64,000 nt of DNA, from the IMG/VR virus record IMGVR_UViG_3300047666_000603, positions 1-64,000 of that record; one strand, given 5' to 3'. Positions 39,701 to 49,699 of the stretch are shown here, piece by piece. The translations under genes were made by a program, and so were the position numbers. The notes below the pieces were generated by a model. The model was not told the DNA's origin and made no database searches. It saw nothing but the letters and a program-made list of their open reading frames with translations. The number at the start of each line of letters is the position of its first letter. Position 1 is the stretch's first letter. Origin of the DNA: a virus.

Positions 39701-41002
39701 GAGGTGACTAGAGACAACCTACTGAGGTATTCAGAGCAAAGCATACAGAACACCGATATAAGACGCTACAACCTCTTCTATGATGAAAACATACAAGAAG
39801 TAGATAACGTATACGGAAGAATAGAGAAGATAGACGCAGACGGTGATGTGCTAAACATCTACCAAGAAGATAAGATGAGTAGGGTGTTGGTGGGGCGTTC
39901 CGTGACAACAGAACTTTCGGGCGACCAAAGAATCATAGCAAGCCAAAACAACGTATTCTCAGACGTAATATACAACAGCTTCAATGGAGGAATAAGCATA
40001 GATGGAGACAGCTTCACAAAAAGCGGCTACCAAAAATACTTCACAGACTCCAAGAGAGGAAAAGTGTACCGTCAAAGTATGGATGGGGTGACACCTATTA
40101 GCGAAGTGGGAATGAGTGGTTACTTCAAAGACATCTTCCGCAAAGTAAGAAACAGCTTCACAACACCCGTAGTGAGAGGGATAGTGGATGAGAGAACAGA
40201 CGAATACATTCTAAGCATAACATACAGTGAGGCAGTGGATGTAGAAGTGGTGAGCGCAAACTCAGGTATATTCACATTCCAAAAGCCTGATAGCGCGGTG
40301 GGCTTCATCACATTTGGTGAGGGGCAGCTTATTCTCATAGACCCATCAGCACTCACCACGAAATACTCCCCATCAGAACTAGCGATAGCAGCAAATGAAA
40401 CAGCCGCAGGAGTAATAACAGTGAGTCAAAATCCATTAGACCTACTCGTACCGGGTGACATTGTAAGAGCAAGCATACCAAAGAACGAAACCCTTGTATA
40501 TAGTGAGAGAACAAAAGGATGGACAACATTCTTAGGATACACAGCAGAGTGGCTAGAGGGCGGAATACAGAGTTATCACACCTTCTTTAACGGAGAGATG
40601 TGGTTTCACGACCTCGGCAACACAGACTACAACACATTCTTTGGAACATTACAAGACAGTAGTGTAGTGGTGTATGGAAACAAAGCCCCTGAATTGACAA
40701 AATATTGGAGGAACATTTCCGCAAAAACCAAAGCACAAAACATAGAAATAGGAGAGGGTGGAATTACAACATCAGAAGAGCAAGTGAGCCACCTCCCTGC
40801 TACAATGTTTGAAAATCGCGAAGGTTCACAACACGCTCCATTCTTAGGGGAGGGAACAGGAACAGGCGTAAACATAGGGGATAAATTAAGAGGCCGTTGG
40901 GTAAAGACACTCATCACCCTACCTAGTGACGCAGAGGACAACCAAGAGTTCAAGCTATTTGGTGTAGCCTTCATAAGCGGAGAGAGTGGATTAACTTATT
41001 AG
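36764..41002 (+). CDS. Large tail protein, 1412 aa (tail hub / muzzle-like)
   Basis: A very long beta-rich protein with NNPAGFVGTL-like strand blocks, typical of the large podoviral tail nozzle/stabilisation proteins that follow the connector gene in P22- and crAss-like phages. Segments such as YFTDSKRGKVYRQSMDGVTP (SDxxxGxVYR) and GWTTFLGYTAEWLEGG recur in that protein class. It probably builds the distal tail hub. The exact family is inferred from size and place. Confidence 0.6.
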   Translation: MQESKSNIIDNKLFFAGKMNLDLTPELQKNGEYGAALNINPVNYAGGFVGTLTNVTGNEEVDYTFTGLTADPFIKVVGSKLDEKRRRVYYLIYAQNAGSDQYAYIVYYSYDTQDITTVFSSSNLLEFDPNFTISDVNIIYDDELGDTLMWVDRNTEPKRYNVTAGDNRFNNYTAATTGFTVGDIVFANGDESISAIRQFIPCRALTTTNDYPAIDYTTGELDTVDWETLPVGQCYPPFLVDTLFYQKVPSPYWSPNGTFRYDDGTEEVEGVATFLRRKSYQFAYAYIYFDGSLSEVSPFSESVLSQELTSAIFTIGEVTANPDYPTPSGIDVKVPIHSFRYTDVDDVASVTEFPHVMIARVKLLIREVPTDRTPTDWLEWLDIPYDELYKYNLSSSNISEGFPVAGDAGTYYYDWFSGSYSSAPSGETSQITTITARYDGTQTLIPVDVKWASTNSYASPKKANSQDISENRTVMGGTTDGMNVSRDVVSSISDNISLDLFTQTPNISVNPTQTEINKYNTSTTSQSYNSGTGLYTGVFDLQVPLVIVNFDILFQVDFTLEWKTIQSGTVTSITLYNIQTSVSGIPDEFATYKEFLESTINDQTPFTAIVDDATGELTITRVFSSTFSNAYDVDIVSNVGFFSVDTYLPFRTYKNHSTQQFGFVFRDELGRPTPVITGDWATLYIPHFINQTNQPQIYGGWIKGISNFTTPPEARVMDIVRKRSESFQNFIQFALSSSNTVQENWNWDRPYVIGFENLEIDDSVPSVIPSNKNLYISLNSVNGGDGNAYNSLFDSDILSFLPQEGDVLRFLYRTDQDGIIIEEYNASFNISKYDDRTNTIVINFEDLEENEPDLAAYLEGFITVSFEWTVRVLCEVIQKPTQSDNEFYWETSAQLSCTDGAVDIDGTAFQGNITIFGDTYLKLRGYCVTYNSENPAISFFINFVLQDLNFNDFAPTWNTGQGRPNKQVRSLRRGQNEYVEVTRDNLLRYSEQSIQNTDIRRYNLFYDENIQEVDNVYGRIEKIDADGDVLNIYQEDKMSRVLVGRSVTTELSGDQRIIASQNNVFSDVIYNSFNGGISIDGDSFTKSGYQKYFTDSKRGKVYRQSMDGVTPISEVGMSGYFKDIFRKVRNSFTTPVVRGIVDERTDEYILSITYSEAVDVEVVSANSGIFTFQKPDSAVGFITFGEGQLILIDPSALTTKYSPSELAIAANETAAGVITVSQNPLDLLVPGDIVRASIPKNETLVYSERTKGWTTFLGYTAEWLEGGIQSYHTFFNGEMWFHDLGNTDYNTFFGTLQDSSVVVYGNKAPELTKYWRNISAKTKAQNIEIGEGGITTSEEQVSHLPATMFENREGSQHAPFLGEGTGTGVNIGDKLRGRWVKTLITLPSDAEDNQEFKLFGVAFISGESGLTY

Positions 41003-41016
41003 AGCGTCATTCCTTT

Positions 41017-41053
41017 CAATAACAAACAACAGTGTGATAGTGGTTAATTTCGC
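41017..41053 (+). promoter_or_regulatory. Late promoter 5 (ejection proteins)
   Basis: CAATAACAA (41017-41025), 19 bp, TAATTTCGC (41045-41053). ATG 41071 is 26 nt from the -7 box. Unlike promoters 1, 2 and 4 there is no full AACACCAAG palindrome upstream. Confidence 0.75.
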
Positions 41054-41070
41054 ATAAAAGCAAATATACT

Positions 41071-41802
41071 ATGTCTCCTACCGTAATTCCTCTTGCAATT
41101 CAGGGCGCAACGTCATTAGCTCAAACAGTGGGTGGGCTAATAGGCGGAAATAAAGCACGTAAAGAATACGAGAACGCAGAAGTTCCCAACTATTTCGATA
41201 CAGCAGCCTATCAAACAGCAGAGAGTTCTGCAAATCAAGCATATAGATACGCCCAAGAAGGACTACCCGAAGCATCAAGACGGATGCAGGAGGATATGAT
41301 AGGGCGAAGCGGCGCAGCCTCATTAGCCTCTCAAGGCAGTTTACGCTCAGGAATAGCGGGTGTAGGCCAAACAGCACAATCAATGTCTGATAGTTATCGA
41401 CAGCTATCAAGTATGGACGCACAGCAGAGAATAGCCAATCGCGGCCAATATTTTAGTCAACTCGGCAATCTTCAAGACGCTCAAAACGTACAAGCAGACA
41501 GAGAGTATGGGCAGTTCCTAAACCAACAAGCGGGGAGGCTATCAAGAATGACAGCTAACAGGAACACAATGAACCAAGGGATACAAGGAATAAGCCAAGC
41601 GGGAACATTAGCATTTCAAGCAGGGTTAACACCAAAAGAGTTTGGAGGTTTTCTAGGAAGCGGAAATGGCGGACAGCAATCAATGGGTGGTGGAGTAAAC
41701 CAAAACGCACAAGGGGGAATGGGCGGATTCTTTAACCCAATGAACACGCTACTCGGACAAGGATTACAACAGCAAGGGGTATTCCAACTAGGTAAGTATT
41801 AA
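41071..41802 (+). CDS. Putative internal virion (ejection) protein, 243 aa
   Basis: N-terminal Gly/Ala-rich membrane-active-looking helix (IQGATSLAQTVGGLIGGNKA), then long Gln/Ala helices with many Ser and Arg, and a Gly/Gln-rich disordered tail. Resembles small internal core proteins such as T7 gp14 in shape. Leads the operon of three large internal-type proteins. Confidence 0.55.
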   Translation: MSPTVIPLAIQGATSLAQTVGGLIGGNKARKEYENAEVPNYFDTAAYQTAESSANQAYRYAQEGLPEASRRMQEDMIGRSGAASLASQGSLRSGIAGVGQTAQSMSDSYRQLSSMDAQQRIANRGQYFSQLGNLQDAQNVQADREYGQFLNQQAGRLSRMTANRNTMNQGIQGISQAGTLAFQAGLTPKEFGGFLGSGNGGQQSMGGGVNQNAQGGMGGFFNPMNTLLGQGLQQQGVFQLGKY

Positions 41803-41805
41803 GAA

Positions 41806-43368
41806 ATGGCAGACGAAGCAAGATTACAACCGTTAATCCAACAAGCCTACGGAACAGGTGTTCAAGGATTAGACACAAGCGGAATACAAGACGTATTTAC
41901 TAAAGATGTAGCTAAGAAGGAGAAAGAATACAAGTCTGCCTTAGATATAGGTAGTGATCTTGGCGCACAATATTACACAAAGATAGGTGACGGGTTAGAT
42001 TCTATAATAGATGAAGCAACAAGCGGAAACCTAACAGTGGGTAGCCCTGCTTGGCTCAATAAAGTGGGGAAGCTAAGGAACGCCGCCATTCAAACAAAAC
42101 AAATACAGGACACCTCAGAAGAAATGGGGAACATATTAAGAGATAAGCCTGACACAAACATATTTTACTACACCAATGAGAACGGTGAGCAAGTGGCGGG
42201 AGGATATGACGACTACCTCACCCAAGTGGATAGCCTTCTCAGCCAAGACTACGAAAACGTAGGTGAGTTGCAAAACAAACACTCTACATTACTTCAAGGC
42301 TTTAAACCTATGAGGCAGGGGTTCACTGAAGGGTATGATAGCCTAAGAAATGGCGCACAGGAATTAAGCGTCCTACTGCATAAAGGTGGTGGTACTGAAA
42401 GAAGTGTTCCTGTAACATCAAGGGCGGGTAACTCATACACAGCGAGAACAACGTCAACACTTTCTACCGAACAGGTGGAGGGAGCTGTAGCAACATTTGT
42501 AGATCAACACGAAGAATTTCTAACAGATGATTATTACGTAAAGAAGCGTAATGGACAAACAGACGCAACTAGTCCTAAGGAGTACGTTCAAGGGGCTATA
42601 GATAGAATGCTTATAAAGACAGCCGCGAGTGAGCAGAAAGGAACAATACCCACACCGAAGGATGATAAAAGTAAAAGCCTATCAATAAGAAGGTCTGGGA
42701 GCGGATGGGAAAACGATGATTTCATGTTTGAAAGGATAAGTGAAACAGAAGTGGCTGTAAACTCAAAAGGAAATACGGAGCCTAATAAGGTTTGGAGGGG
42801 TATTGATGAGTTGGGGGGTGAGGATGGAGCGCAAGGGGAAAAGAAGAGTTTAACCTCTGTTGTTTTTAAAGATGGAAAGTTTTACGCTAAATTGGTTGGT
42901 GAAAACCTATTAGAACCCGTTTTAGTTGATTTTGATAAGAATGGAAAACTACTAGCTGATTTTTATGGTGTAACAAAAGAGTCTGCTAAAGAAATTTTAG
43001 GAATGAGTGATTCGGGAGATGCCACACCGAATAATGAAACTATTATGGGTTTAGGTGATCCATTTCCCACTAATCAAGAAATAGACCCTAACGTTGTTGA
43101 TAATAAGGCGTGGGGGCAAGAGGTGGATGATAAGATAAGAAGTACTTCTCGTAAATCTAACACTAAAGATGCATCAAAATGGTTGCTAAATATAGACGGT
43201 GTTACAAATATTGAAACAAGTTTAGGATACATCACTACTGTTACAGTAGATGGGAAAACGTATAATTTAGGAACTGTTCGTGGGGCAGATGAATTAAATA
43301 CAGTTCTTAGAAGGAAAGCACCAACAGGAACAGGTGATACAAAATTAGTGGGAGGAAATGTAAGGTAA
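41806..43368 (+). CDS. Putative internal virion protein, 520 aa
   Basis: Starts MADEARLQPLIQQAYGTGVQ. The first half is helical and charged, the second mixed, ending TVTVDGKTYNLGTVRGADEL. Codon usage becomes more A+T-rich in its second half. Located between the small internal protein and the 2109-aa protein; likely packaged cargo. No family recognised. Confidence 0.5.
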   Translation: MADEARLQPLIQQAYGTGVQGLDTSGIQDVFTKDVAKKEKEYKSALDIGSDLGAQYYTKIGDGLDSIIDEATSGNLTVGSPAWLNKVGKLRNAAIQTKQIQDTSEEMGNILRDKPDTNIFYYTNENGEQVAGGYDDYLTQVDSLLSQDYENVGELQNKHSTLLQGFKPMRQGFTEGYDSLRNGAQELSVLLHKGGGTERSVPVTSRAGNSYTARTTSTLSTEQVEGAVATFVDQHEEFLTDDYYVKKRNGQTDATSPKEYVQGAIDRMLIKTAASEQKGTIPTPKDDKSKSLSIRRSGSGWENDDFMFERISETEVAVNSKGNTEPNKVWRGIDELGGEDGAQGEKKSLTSVVFKDGKFYAKLVGENLLEPVLVDFDKNGKLLADFYGVTKESAKEILGMSDSGDATPNNETIMGLGDPFPTNQEIDPNVVDNKAWGQEVDDKIRSTSRKSNTKDASKWLLNIDGVTNIETSLGYITTVTVDGKTYNLGTVRGADELNTVLRRKAPTGTGDTKLVGGNVR

Positions 43369-43369
43369 T

Positions 43370-46300
43370 ATGGAAGATGAATTAGATGTTGTTTTAAAAG
43401 ATTATGTTACTACGGCTAATAGTGGTAAGTATGACTCTTGGGAGGCTATCAATGAAAAGTTTCCCGAACTAAAAGACTACGACCAACAAGCCTTAAAGGA
43501 TTATGTAAGCACAGCCAATAGTGGGGAGTATAATTCTTGGGAGGAAATAAACACTAAGTTCCCTGAAATTTTTGAAAGCCAAGGAGGGGCTGATGTGGGA
43601 AAGCCGCAGGGCGAAATGGATTCTACGCAGTTGTCGGAAGAGTCCGTTTCGGATGGTGGTGGATTGACGGAGACAGTTGGTGCTTCGGAGTCACAAGAAC
43701 CTCCAAAGCAAAAAAAGGATAAATACCTTACAGGGGTTTTGGGTGATATGGTGGATTCTATGGATAGCCCAATGTCTTCCGTGGGGTGGTTGGGGATGGG
43801 TGACTTTATTGATGATATGGCTAGAGCTGTAGGCTCTGGTTTAGCGCAAGGAGATAAATCATCCGCAGCTAAAAAACTAGCAGAAAATACAGATGAAGAA
43901 ACAATAGATAGGTTTATAGCAGCCTCGGAAACTGTAAATAGTATAGAGCCTTCAGATGAAATGAAGAACTACCAAAGAATATACGAGGAAGAGGGTAGTG
44001 GGTTTTATGGTGTAATAAAGGGGTTAGCTAAAAACCCTAGCGTGGTTTCTGAAATAATGGTAAGTTCTCTTGTCGCTATGGGGTCAAATCCCGAATCAGT
44101 AGAAGCTTTTGTTGAGGGTGTCGGCACAGGTACAGCGGGAGGTGCGGTGGTAGGTTCTGTTGTGCCGGGTCTTGGAACAGCCGCAGGTGCAGCCGTTGGA
44201 TTTACAGGCTCTATTCCTATTGCTATTGGTGCTGCCACTGCCACTTTAGAATACGGAGCTACTTTTGCCGAACTTCTTGAAGAAGAAATAGGCGCGGATA
44301 TAACGAAGGAAAGCGTAAAGTCCGTACTTCAAGATAAAGACGCTCTTAATAGAATGAAAAGAAAGGCCGTAATTCGCGGCGTTACTATTGGTGTTATAGA
44401 CGCTTTGACAGGAAAACTAGCGGGTAGCGTCGGTGTTAAGATAGCAACAAAAGGAACTAGGGCGGCAAGAGTTGGAGGGGCGGCTACCGCTACAGTTATA
44501 GAAGGTGTTGGTGGTTCTACAGGGGAGGCAACAGCAAGAGCGGCTATTGGTCAGGAAATGGATGTTTCAGATATAGCGTTAGAAGGTATAGCGGAATTTC
44601 CAATGGCTATTCCTAACCTAGCGGCAGAAACAGCCCGTCAAAAAATAACAGTGAAGGACGCGGCAAAAGCCATTTCACCAAAGGCAAAATACACTGTGGC
44701 CGACGAAGAAGTGAGTAGAGCTGAATTTATGGAGCTAATAAAGGGAGCTACACCCGAAGAGATTGCTCAAATGCCGCTACAGGTGGACAACGACCTTGAG
44801 CTAGAGCAGCAGCTAAATGAGACTTTTAATAAAGCAAGAATAACCACAGATACAAAACAAGCTTACCCTAACCTCTCAGAAAGCGATGTAGATAAGGTGG
44901 TGGGATTGCAACGGGAAATAGATGCGTTAGAAGATAATAAAACAGAAGCGGGGAAGACGAAGAAGTCAGAACTAAGGGGTCAAGTAAAGGAAATAATAGC
45001 ACCCAAAGAAACACAAGAGGGTGAATCACGATCAGACCCTAAAGTAGATAGGTTGAATGAACTGGATGAAAAGGCAAAGTCAAAAGTTTCACAGAAAGGG
45101 CTTATTGGAAAACTTGAGGACTTCGTTTTAGGAAAGGAAGAGAGGGGCTTAACTGAACAAGAGCGAACTGAGAAAGGTCAGCTTAAAGGAGAGGTTCGTC
45201 AATCTGCTTACGAATCAAATCCAGATGAATACAACTCTAGGATGGATGATTTAAACAGAATAGATGATGATTTGAACTCAAATGAGGAGTTTATCAATAC
45301 AAGGAAGAGGGCTGATGAACTTCAATACAAGGGTAATGAAGGAAAATTATCAAGACGGGAAGATAAAGAGTATGATGCCATAATTGATAAGCTTGGTAAG
45401 TTTTATGCGCCCCACGACAAGGCTTCCGCTGAGTTTGATGCATGGGTCAATGAAACAGCAAACAAGAACGCAAAAACAACAAAGGAAGAATTTAAAGCGG
45501 GTGACACGGTAGAGCTAGAGGTAACACCGCAAAAAGAACAAACAAATGAAAAGCAACAAGAAGAAGGTGGCGTACAGCCCCAAGAAGAAGCCAAGCAAGC
45601 CAACGAAGAAGATGGGCGGCAAGAAGAAATAACAACGCAAGCAGATGGCAAAGAAAAAACAGAACCCCTGTTGGAAGGGATGGGAGATGATAGGAACCAA
45701 GAAAAAGGGGGGCAAGACGGTTCCCAACTGCGTCCCCAAGAAACCGAAGTAGCACCCGCCAAGCAAGTAGAAACACTCCGCGCAAAAGAACAAGCAGAAC
45801 TACTAAAGGCTATACCCAATATAGAGGAAGCAAGAGTGGATGGTGAGGTAGATAGAGCCAAACTATCAGAGGCAGACAGAAAGACTTTTGATAAAATCTA
45901 TGATAAGTACGACAAGCTAATTAGTCCTTTATTGGAGGAATCCGCACCTAAAAAGCAAAAAACAGAGCAAGAAGAAATAGATAACCTACCCGTTGTAGAG
46001 GACGTTCCTGACGGAGCCGTGGTGGAAGGTGAGATAGAAATGAAGGAAGCCGTGGTTGAGGAAGCCGCCACCAAAGAGACAGAAATAGCAGAGCCTACAA
46101 CGAAATCAATTCCAACACTTAAAGAAGGAAATGAGGCCACCGTTCCCTTAACGGAAAATGTAGAGGCAAAGATAAAGGTTAAGGAACTTCCTGACGGAGA
46201 ACTTGCGTATTCTATAACAATAGAAAGAGACGGGCAAGTGATAGAGGATAAGGACGGGAACACAGAGATGGAATTTCTCACCAAAGAAGAAGCCGCCACG

Positions 46301-49300
46301 CATATAACTAAGAAGCAGAAGGGGTTTAAGTTAGCTAAACAACCAAAAACAACCAAGCCTGTTACGGTGGAGCAAGTGAAAGACACCTATATAGAGGGTG
46401 ATGAGGTGGAGTTTAGTGTATTTGGGGGAACAGAAAAGGGAACCATCCTACCAAACGGAAGAGTAAAGTCTAAGAGTGGAACAAACTACAGGATAGGAAG
46501 CGGAATAGGTCAAGCCACGATAAATGAAAACCTAGACAGTGCTTTTCAAAAAGGCGCAAGACAGGCTATTAAGTTCCTTGATGATGTAGATAAAAAACTA
46601 GCAAAACAGAGTAGGGAAACATTAGGAATGAACCTACCCATTGCTATTGCTCAATCCGCTGTAAAGGTAGCTAAAGCGGCTATTAAGGCGGGGGCAACAG
46701 TGGCTAATGCAATTGAAAAGGCAATTCAGACAGTGAGGGATTCGGATTGGTACAAAAACCTATCAACCAAGGAGCAAACACAGGCCGAAGAGGATGTGAA
46801 GAAACTATTCAACGCCCCACCGAAATCAGTGCCAACAAAAGCCGAGGCTAAGAAAATAGTTGATGGGGCTGTGCAGCAATCAGAAGAAGCATTGAGAAGC
46901 CCAACCGTAAACCCATTAAACAAGAAGGGAAGGCAGAACATCGTTAATAAGCTACGTTCATGGTTCACGGACAGGCAGGGAACCGTTAAGCAGTTTATAA
47001 GAAGAATGAACCTCCCAAACGCAGAGGCTTTCCTTATAAATGCAAAAGGCGCAAGCGGATATGCAAGCAAACTTTATGAGGGGTTTCATAAGTCAATTTA
47101 CGGGGGGCTAAAATCAGACCTAGCAGAGACGCTAGATAGAATAATATTCCTACGCAGGGTGGTGCAGATTGACGACTCACGAGATGCAGCGGGAGAACTC
47201 CGCGTAAAACACCCAAACAACATCAATAGAGAAATAGCAATTGTTGAACTTGAAAACTTAAAGGAAGAGCTAGGAGACGAGAAGTACAACAGCCTATTAG
47301 AAAGAAGTGACGCTTATTTCGATTCCTTTAGAGAGGTGTTGAAGATGTCATACAAAGAAGGCTTGATAGATGAGGAGACATACAATAAGTTTAAGGACAA
47401 CAACTACCAACCGCGTAAGTTTATTAAATACATATTTGACCCCAATGTAGGTGAATCACAGAAAAACGCAGCCCTACAGAGATTGGCTAGGGAGAATGGG
47501 GTGAGGCAAGAAGTAATAAAGTCGTTAGCAGACGGTAGTACAGAGGAGATATTCTTAGACTCTCGTTTTCTTTTACAGGCAAGTATAAACTCCCTTACAA
47601 AAAGAATAGCACAAAATAAAGCCAATAGAAAGCTAATAGACGACTACAATAAACTTTCCGAAGAAGAGAAGGCCGAAGCCCCTGAAATGAGACAGAGGAA
47701 GCCTATAGCCAAAACAAAGCAAGGTAACTTAGTTTACCCACAAAATCCTGATGGATATTCAGTGGTGTATTATTACGAAGGCGGTCAGCAGAAGTCATTC
47801 TTCTTGCAAGATGATTTGTACGAGCAATGGTATGACTTTAGTAGTAGTATGAACTCCGATTGGGAGAAAGTTATCAGTACGATTTCAGGCAGTAGGCTAT
47901 TGAAAGCTATGGCTACGGGGTTAAATCCTTTATTTATCGCAGCAAACATCCCCCGTGACTTTGGACACATACTTCTTTTTACAGACGCGTATGATAGCGC
48001 AAAAGTATTGGGGGTTCCCATTCTTCCTATTAACGCTTTAAAATTAGCGCGAGACGGAGCTAAGGATTTCTTTGGTTTAATAGCGGGAAATAAAGCCACA
48101 ACAGACCTTCTTAGTCAAGCGGCGGAAGATGGTATGTTAATGGATTTCCTTTCTATACAAGGGAAACCTAAAGGCGGTAAGGTTGCTCGATCTGTTGGTG
48201 GGGCAAGAAAAATATTACGTGGAGCAGCAGATATGGCGGCATATCTAGGAGAGAAGTCTGAGATTGCATTTAGGCTTTCGGTTTATCGAAGACAAATAAA
48301 AGAACTCTCTAAGGAATTTAAAAAAGAAAATGGATCAGACCCGCAGGGGGTGGACTTAGAAAACATTAGGGGTAGGGCAGCGGCTAAAGCGCGAAGTATA
48401 ATTGACTTTAATCAGGGTGGAACTGTTACTAAATCAGCAGAGGCGGCTCTTCCATACATAAGCGCAGCCACACAGGGGGCGAGAGTGGCAGCAGACTACA
48501 TGACAAACCCGAAATCAATTAAAGATTTCATGACTAAATCAGCGCAAGCGGCGGGGTTTGTGGCGGGTATCACTTTATATAATCTATCTTATGGAGAAGA
48601 AGATTGGGAAAACGTACCAGATTGGGAAAAGTTAAGGTATTTTATTTTCCTCCTCCCTTGGAAGGATAAGGATGGAAATAGAGAATACCTACGTCTAGCT
48701 AAAACTCAGCAAGCCATTCCCTTATTTAACATAGTAGAGCATACCACAGAATCACTCATAAGAGAATCAAGGGGTACGGACACGGAGGCAAGCTACCAAA
48801 TGAGAGAGGATAGAATGGTGGAGTCACTGAAAGAGTTTATGCCTGTAAACCCATCGGATGTAGCGTCAAGAAACCCGCTAATCAGTTCAGCAGCATCGTA
48901 CATAACAAACTACGATCTTTATAAAGATAGACCTGTGACAAGAGACTTCAATAAGGTTCTCCCTTACTATGAGGGTGCTAATGACCCGCGAATAGAGGAG
49001 TTTTATAAAGCGATAGGGAGAGAAACAGGAATGTCTCCCGCAAGAGGGAAAGCAGCAATAGAGAAGATAATTACAAGTCCGACAACAAATCCATTAGTGG
49101 GTCTTGCATACGCGGCGGGTGAGTCAATAGTGGCAGATAAGGATGCTGAAAAACAACTACAGAAGTTTGCTAAAAAAACTTTTGAAGGTGTGTCTAGGAA
49201 GTTTTACAGGTCAACATATCCTGAGTGGAAGTCATTTAAGGAAAAGGAAATTGTTGAATTTTACAAGCTAGAAAACGCCACAGAAAAGAGGAGGATAAAC

Positions 49301-49699
49301 AAAGAGCTAAAAGACATTGCAACGGGTTATTTCTTAGACGATAAAAAGACGCAAGACGAGAAGCGTGGGAAGGTGAGGGAAGTGATAGATAAAGTAGACC
49401 CCGAAGACAAGAAAAGCTACGTAAACAGGTTTAAAGCATACGTGAAAGGTGACGGGCTACCTTACGATTATTTTAATATTTCATTTGAGGAAGACGCGGA
49501 AATACAAGCGAGGCTATTTAGAATTAAATTCGGGCCGTATTCACGACTAAACGCAGAAGACAAGAAAGAAATATTTGGGAACCTAAGCAAGGCAGGAATG
49601 AGTAGCCCTAAGAAAATGGTAATAAAACTCAAGAGACTAGAGCTAGAGGAGCCTGTAAAAGAGAATAGAACGTTAATTCAGAAAATGACAGGCCAATAA
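43370..49699 (+). CDS. Giant internal virion / polyvalent-like protein, 2109 aa
   Basis: The N-terminus has two tandem copies of about 33 aa (DYVTTANSGKYDSWEAINEK and DYVSTANSGEYNSWEEINTK). A Gly/Ala hydrophobic stretch follows (about 260-300: GSVVPGLGTAAGAAVGFTGS). The middle is Glu/Lys/Gln low complexity. The C-terminal third has LKAMATGLNPLFIAANIPRD, characteristic of large polyvalent protein domains (LPD38 type). Such proteins are ejected with DNA into the host. The membrane-active segment may form a conduit. Size rivals T7 gp16-class proteins. Confidence 0.6.
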   Translation: MEDELDVVLKDYVTTANSGKYDSWEAINEKFPELKDYDQQALKDYVSTANSGEYNSWEEINTKFPEIFESQGGADVGKPQGEMDSTQLSEESVSDGGGLTETVGASESQEPPKQKKDKYLTGVLGDMVDSMDSPMSSVGWLGMGDFIDDMARAVGSGLAQGDKSSAAKKLAENTDEETIDRFIAASETVNSIEPSDEMKNYQRIYEEEGSGFYGVIKGLAKNPSVVSEIMVSSLVAMGSNPESVEAFVEGVGTGTAGGAVVGSVVPGLGTAAGAAVGFTGSIPIAIGAATATLEYGATFAELLEEEIGADITKESVKSVLQDKDALNRMKRKAVIRGVTIGVIDALTGKLAGSVGVKIATKGTRAARVGGAATATVIEGVGGSTGEATARAAIGQEMDVSDIALEGIAEFPMAIPNLAAETARQKITVKDAAKAISPKAKYTVADEEVSRAEFMELIKGATPEEIAQMPLQVDNDLELEQQLNETFNKARITTDTKQAYPNLSESDVDKVVGLQREIDALEDNKTEAGKTKKSELRGQVKEIIAPKETQEGESRSDPKVDRLNELDEKAKSKVSQKGLIGKLEDFVLGKEERGLTEQERTEKGQLKGEVRQSAYESNPDEYNSRMDDLNRIDDDLNSNEEFINTRKRADELQYKGNEGKLSRREDKEYDAIIDKLGKFYAPHDKASAEFDAWVNETANKNAKTTKEEFKAGDTVELEVTPQKEQTNEKQQEEGGVQPQEEAKQANEEDGRQEEITTQADGKEKTEPLLEGMGDDRNQEKGGQDGSQLRPQETEVAPAKQVETLRAKEQAELLKAIPNIEEARVDGEVDRAKLSEADRKTFDKIYDKYDKLISPLLEESAPKKQKTEQEEIDNLPVVEDVPDGAVVEGEIEMKEAVVEEAATKETEIAEPTTKSIPTLKEGNEATVPLTENVEAKIKVKELPDGELAYSITIERDGQVIEDKDGNTEMEFLTKEEAATHITKKQKGFKLAKQPKTTKPVTVEQVKDTYIEGDEVEFSVFGGTEKGTILPNGRVKSKSGTNYRIGSGIGQATINENLDSAFQKGARQAIKFLDDVDKKLAKQSRETLGMNLPIAIAQSAVKVAKAAIKAGATVANAIEKAIQTVRDSDWYKNLSTKEQTQAEEDVKKLFNAPPKSVPTKAEAKKIVDGAVQQSEEALRSPTVNPLNKKGRQNIVNKLRSWFTDRQGTVKQFIRRMNLPNAEAFLINAKGASGYASKLYEGFHKSIYGGLKSDLAETLDRIIFLRRVVQIDDSRDAAGELRVKHPNNINREIAIVELENLKEELGDEKYNSLLERSDAYFDSFREVLKMSYKEGLIDEETYNKFKDNNYQPRKFIKYIFDPNVGESQKNAALQRLARENGVRQEVIKSLADGSTEEIFLDSRFLLQASINSLTKRIAQNKANRKLIDDYNKLSEEEKAEAPEMRQRKPIAKTKQGNLVYPQNPDGYSVVYYYEGGQQKSFFLQDDLYEQWYDFSSSMNSDWEKVISTISGSRLLKAMATGLNPLFIAANIPRDFGHILLFTDAYDSAKVLGVPILPINALKLARDGAKDFFGLIAGNKATTDLLSQAAEDGMLMDFLSIQGKPKGGKVARSVGGARKILRGAADMAAYLGEKSEIAFRLSVYRRQIKELSKEFKKENGSDPQGVDLENIRGRAAAKARSIIDFNQGGTVTKSAEAALPYISAATQGARVAADYMTNPKSIKDFMTKSAQAAGFVAGITLYNLSYGEEDWENVPDWEKLRYFIFLLPWKDKDGNREYLRLAKTQQAIPLFNIVEHTTESLIRESRGTDTEASYQMREDRMVESLKEFMPVNPSDVASRNPLISSAASYITNYDLYKDRPVTRDFNKVLPYYEGANDPRIEEFYKAIGRETGMSPARGKAAIEKIITSPTTNPLVGLAYAAGESIVADKDAEKQLQKFAKKTFEGVSRKFYRSTYPEWKSFKEKEIVEFYKLENATEKRRINKELKDIATGYFLDDKKTQDEKRGKVREVIDKVDPEDKKSYVNRFKAYVKGDGLPYDYFNISFEEDAEIQARLFRIKFGPYSRLNAEDKKEIFGNLSKAGMSSPKKMVIKLKRLELEEPVKENRTLIQKMTGQ

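Noticed and set aside
36764-41002. Assigning the 1412-aa protein to a named family
   Set aside because: Size and place fit a podoviral tail hub, but no decisive motif was seen, so only a role is offered.
45403-45861. Ser/Cys-rich antisense frames opposite the 2109-aa gene
   Set aside because: They arise from Glu/Lys-rich codons read backwards; no promoter or start context.
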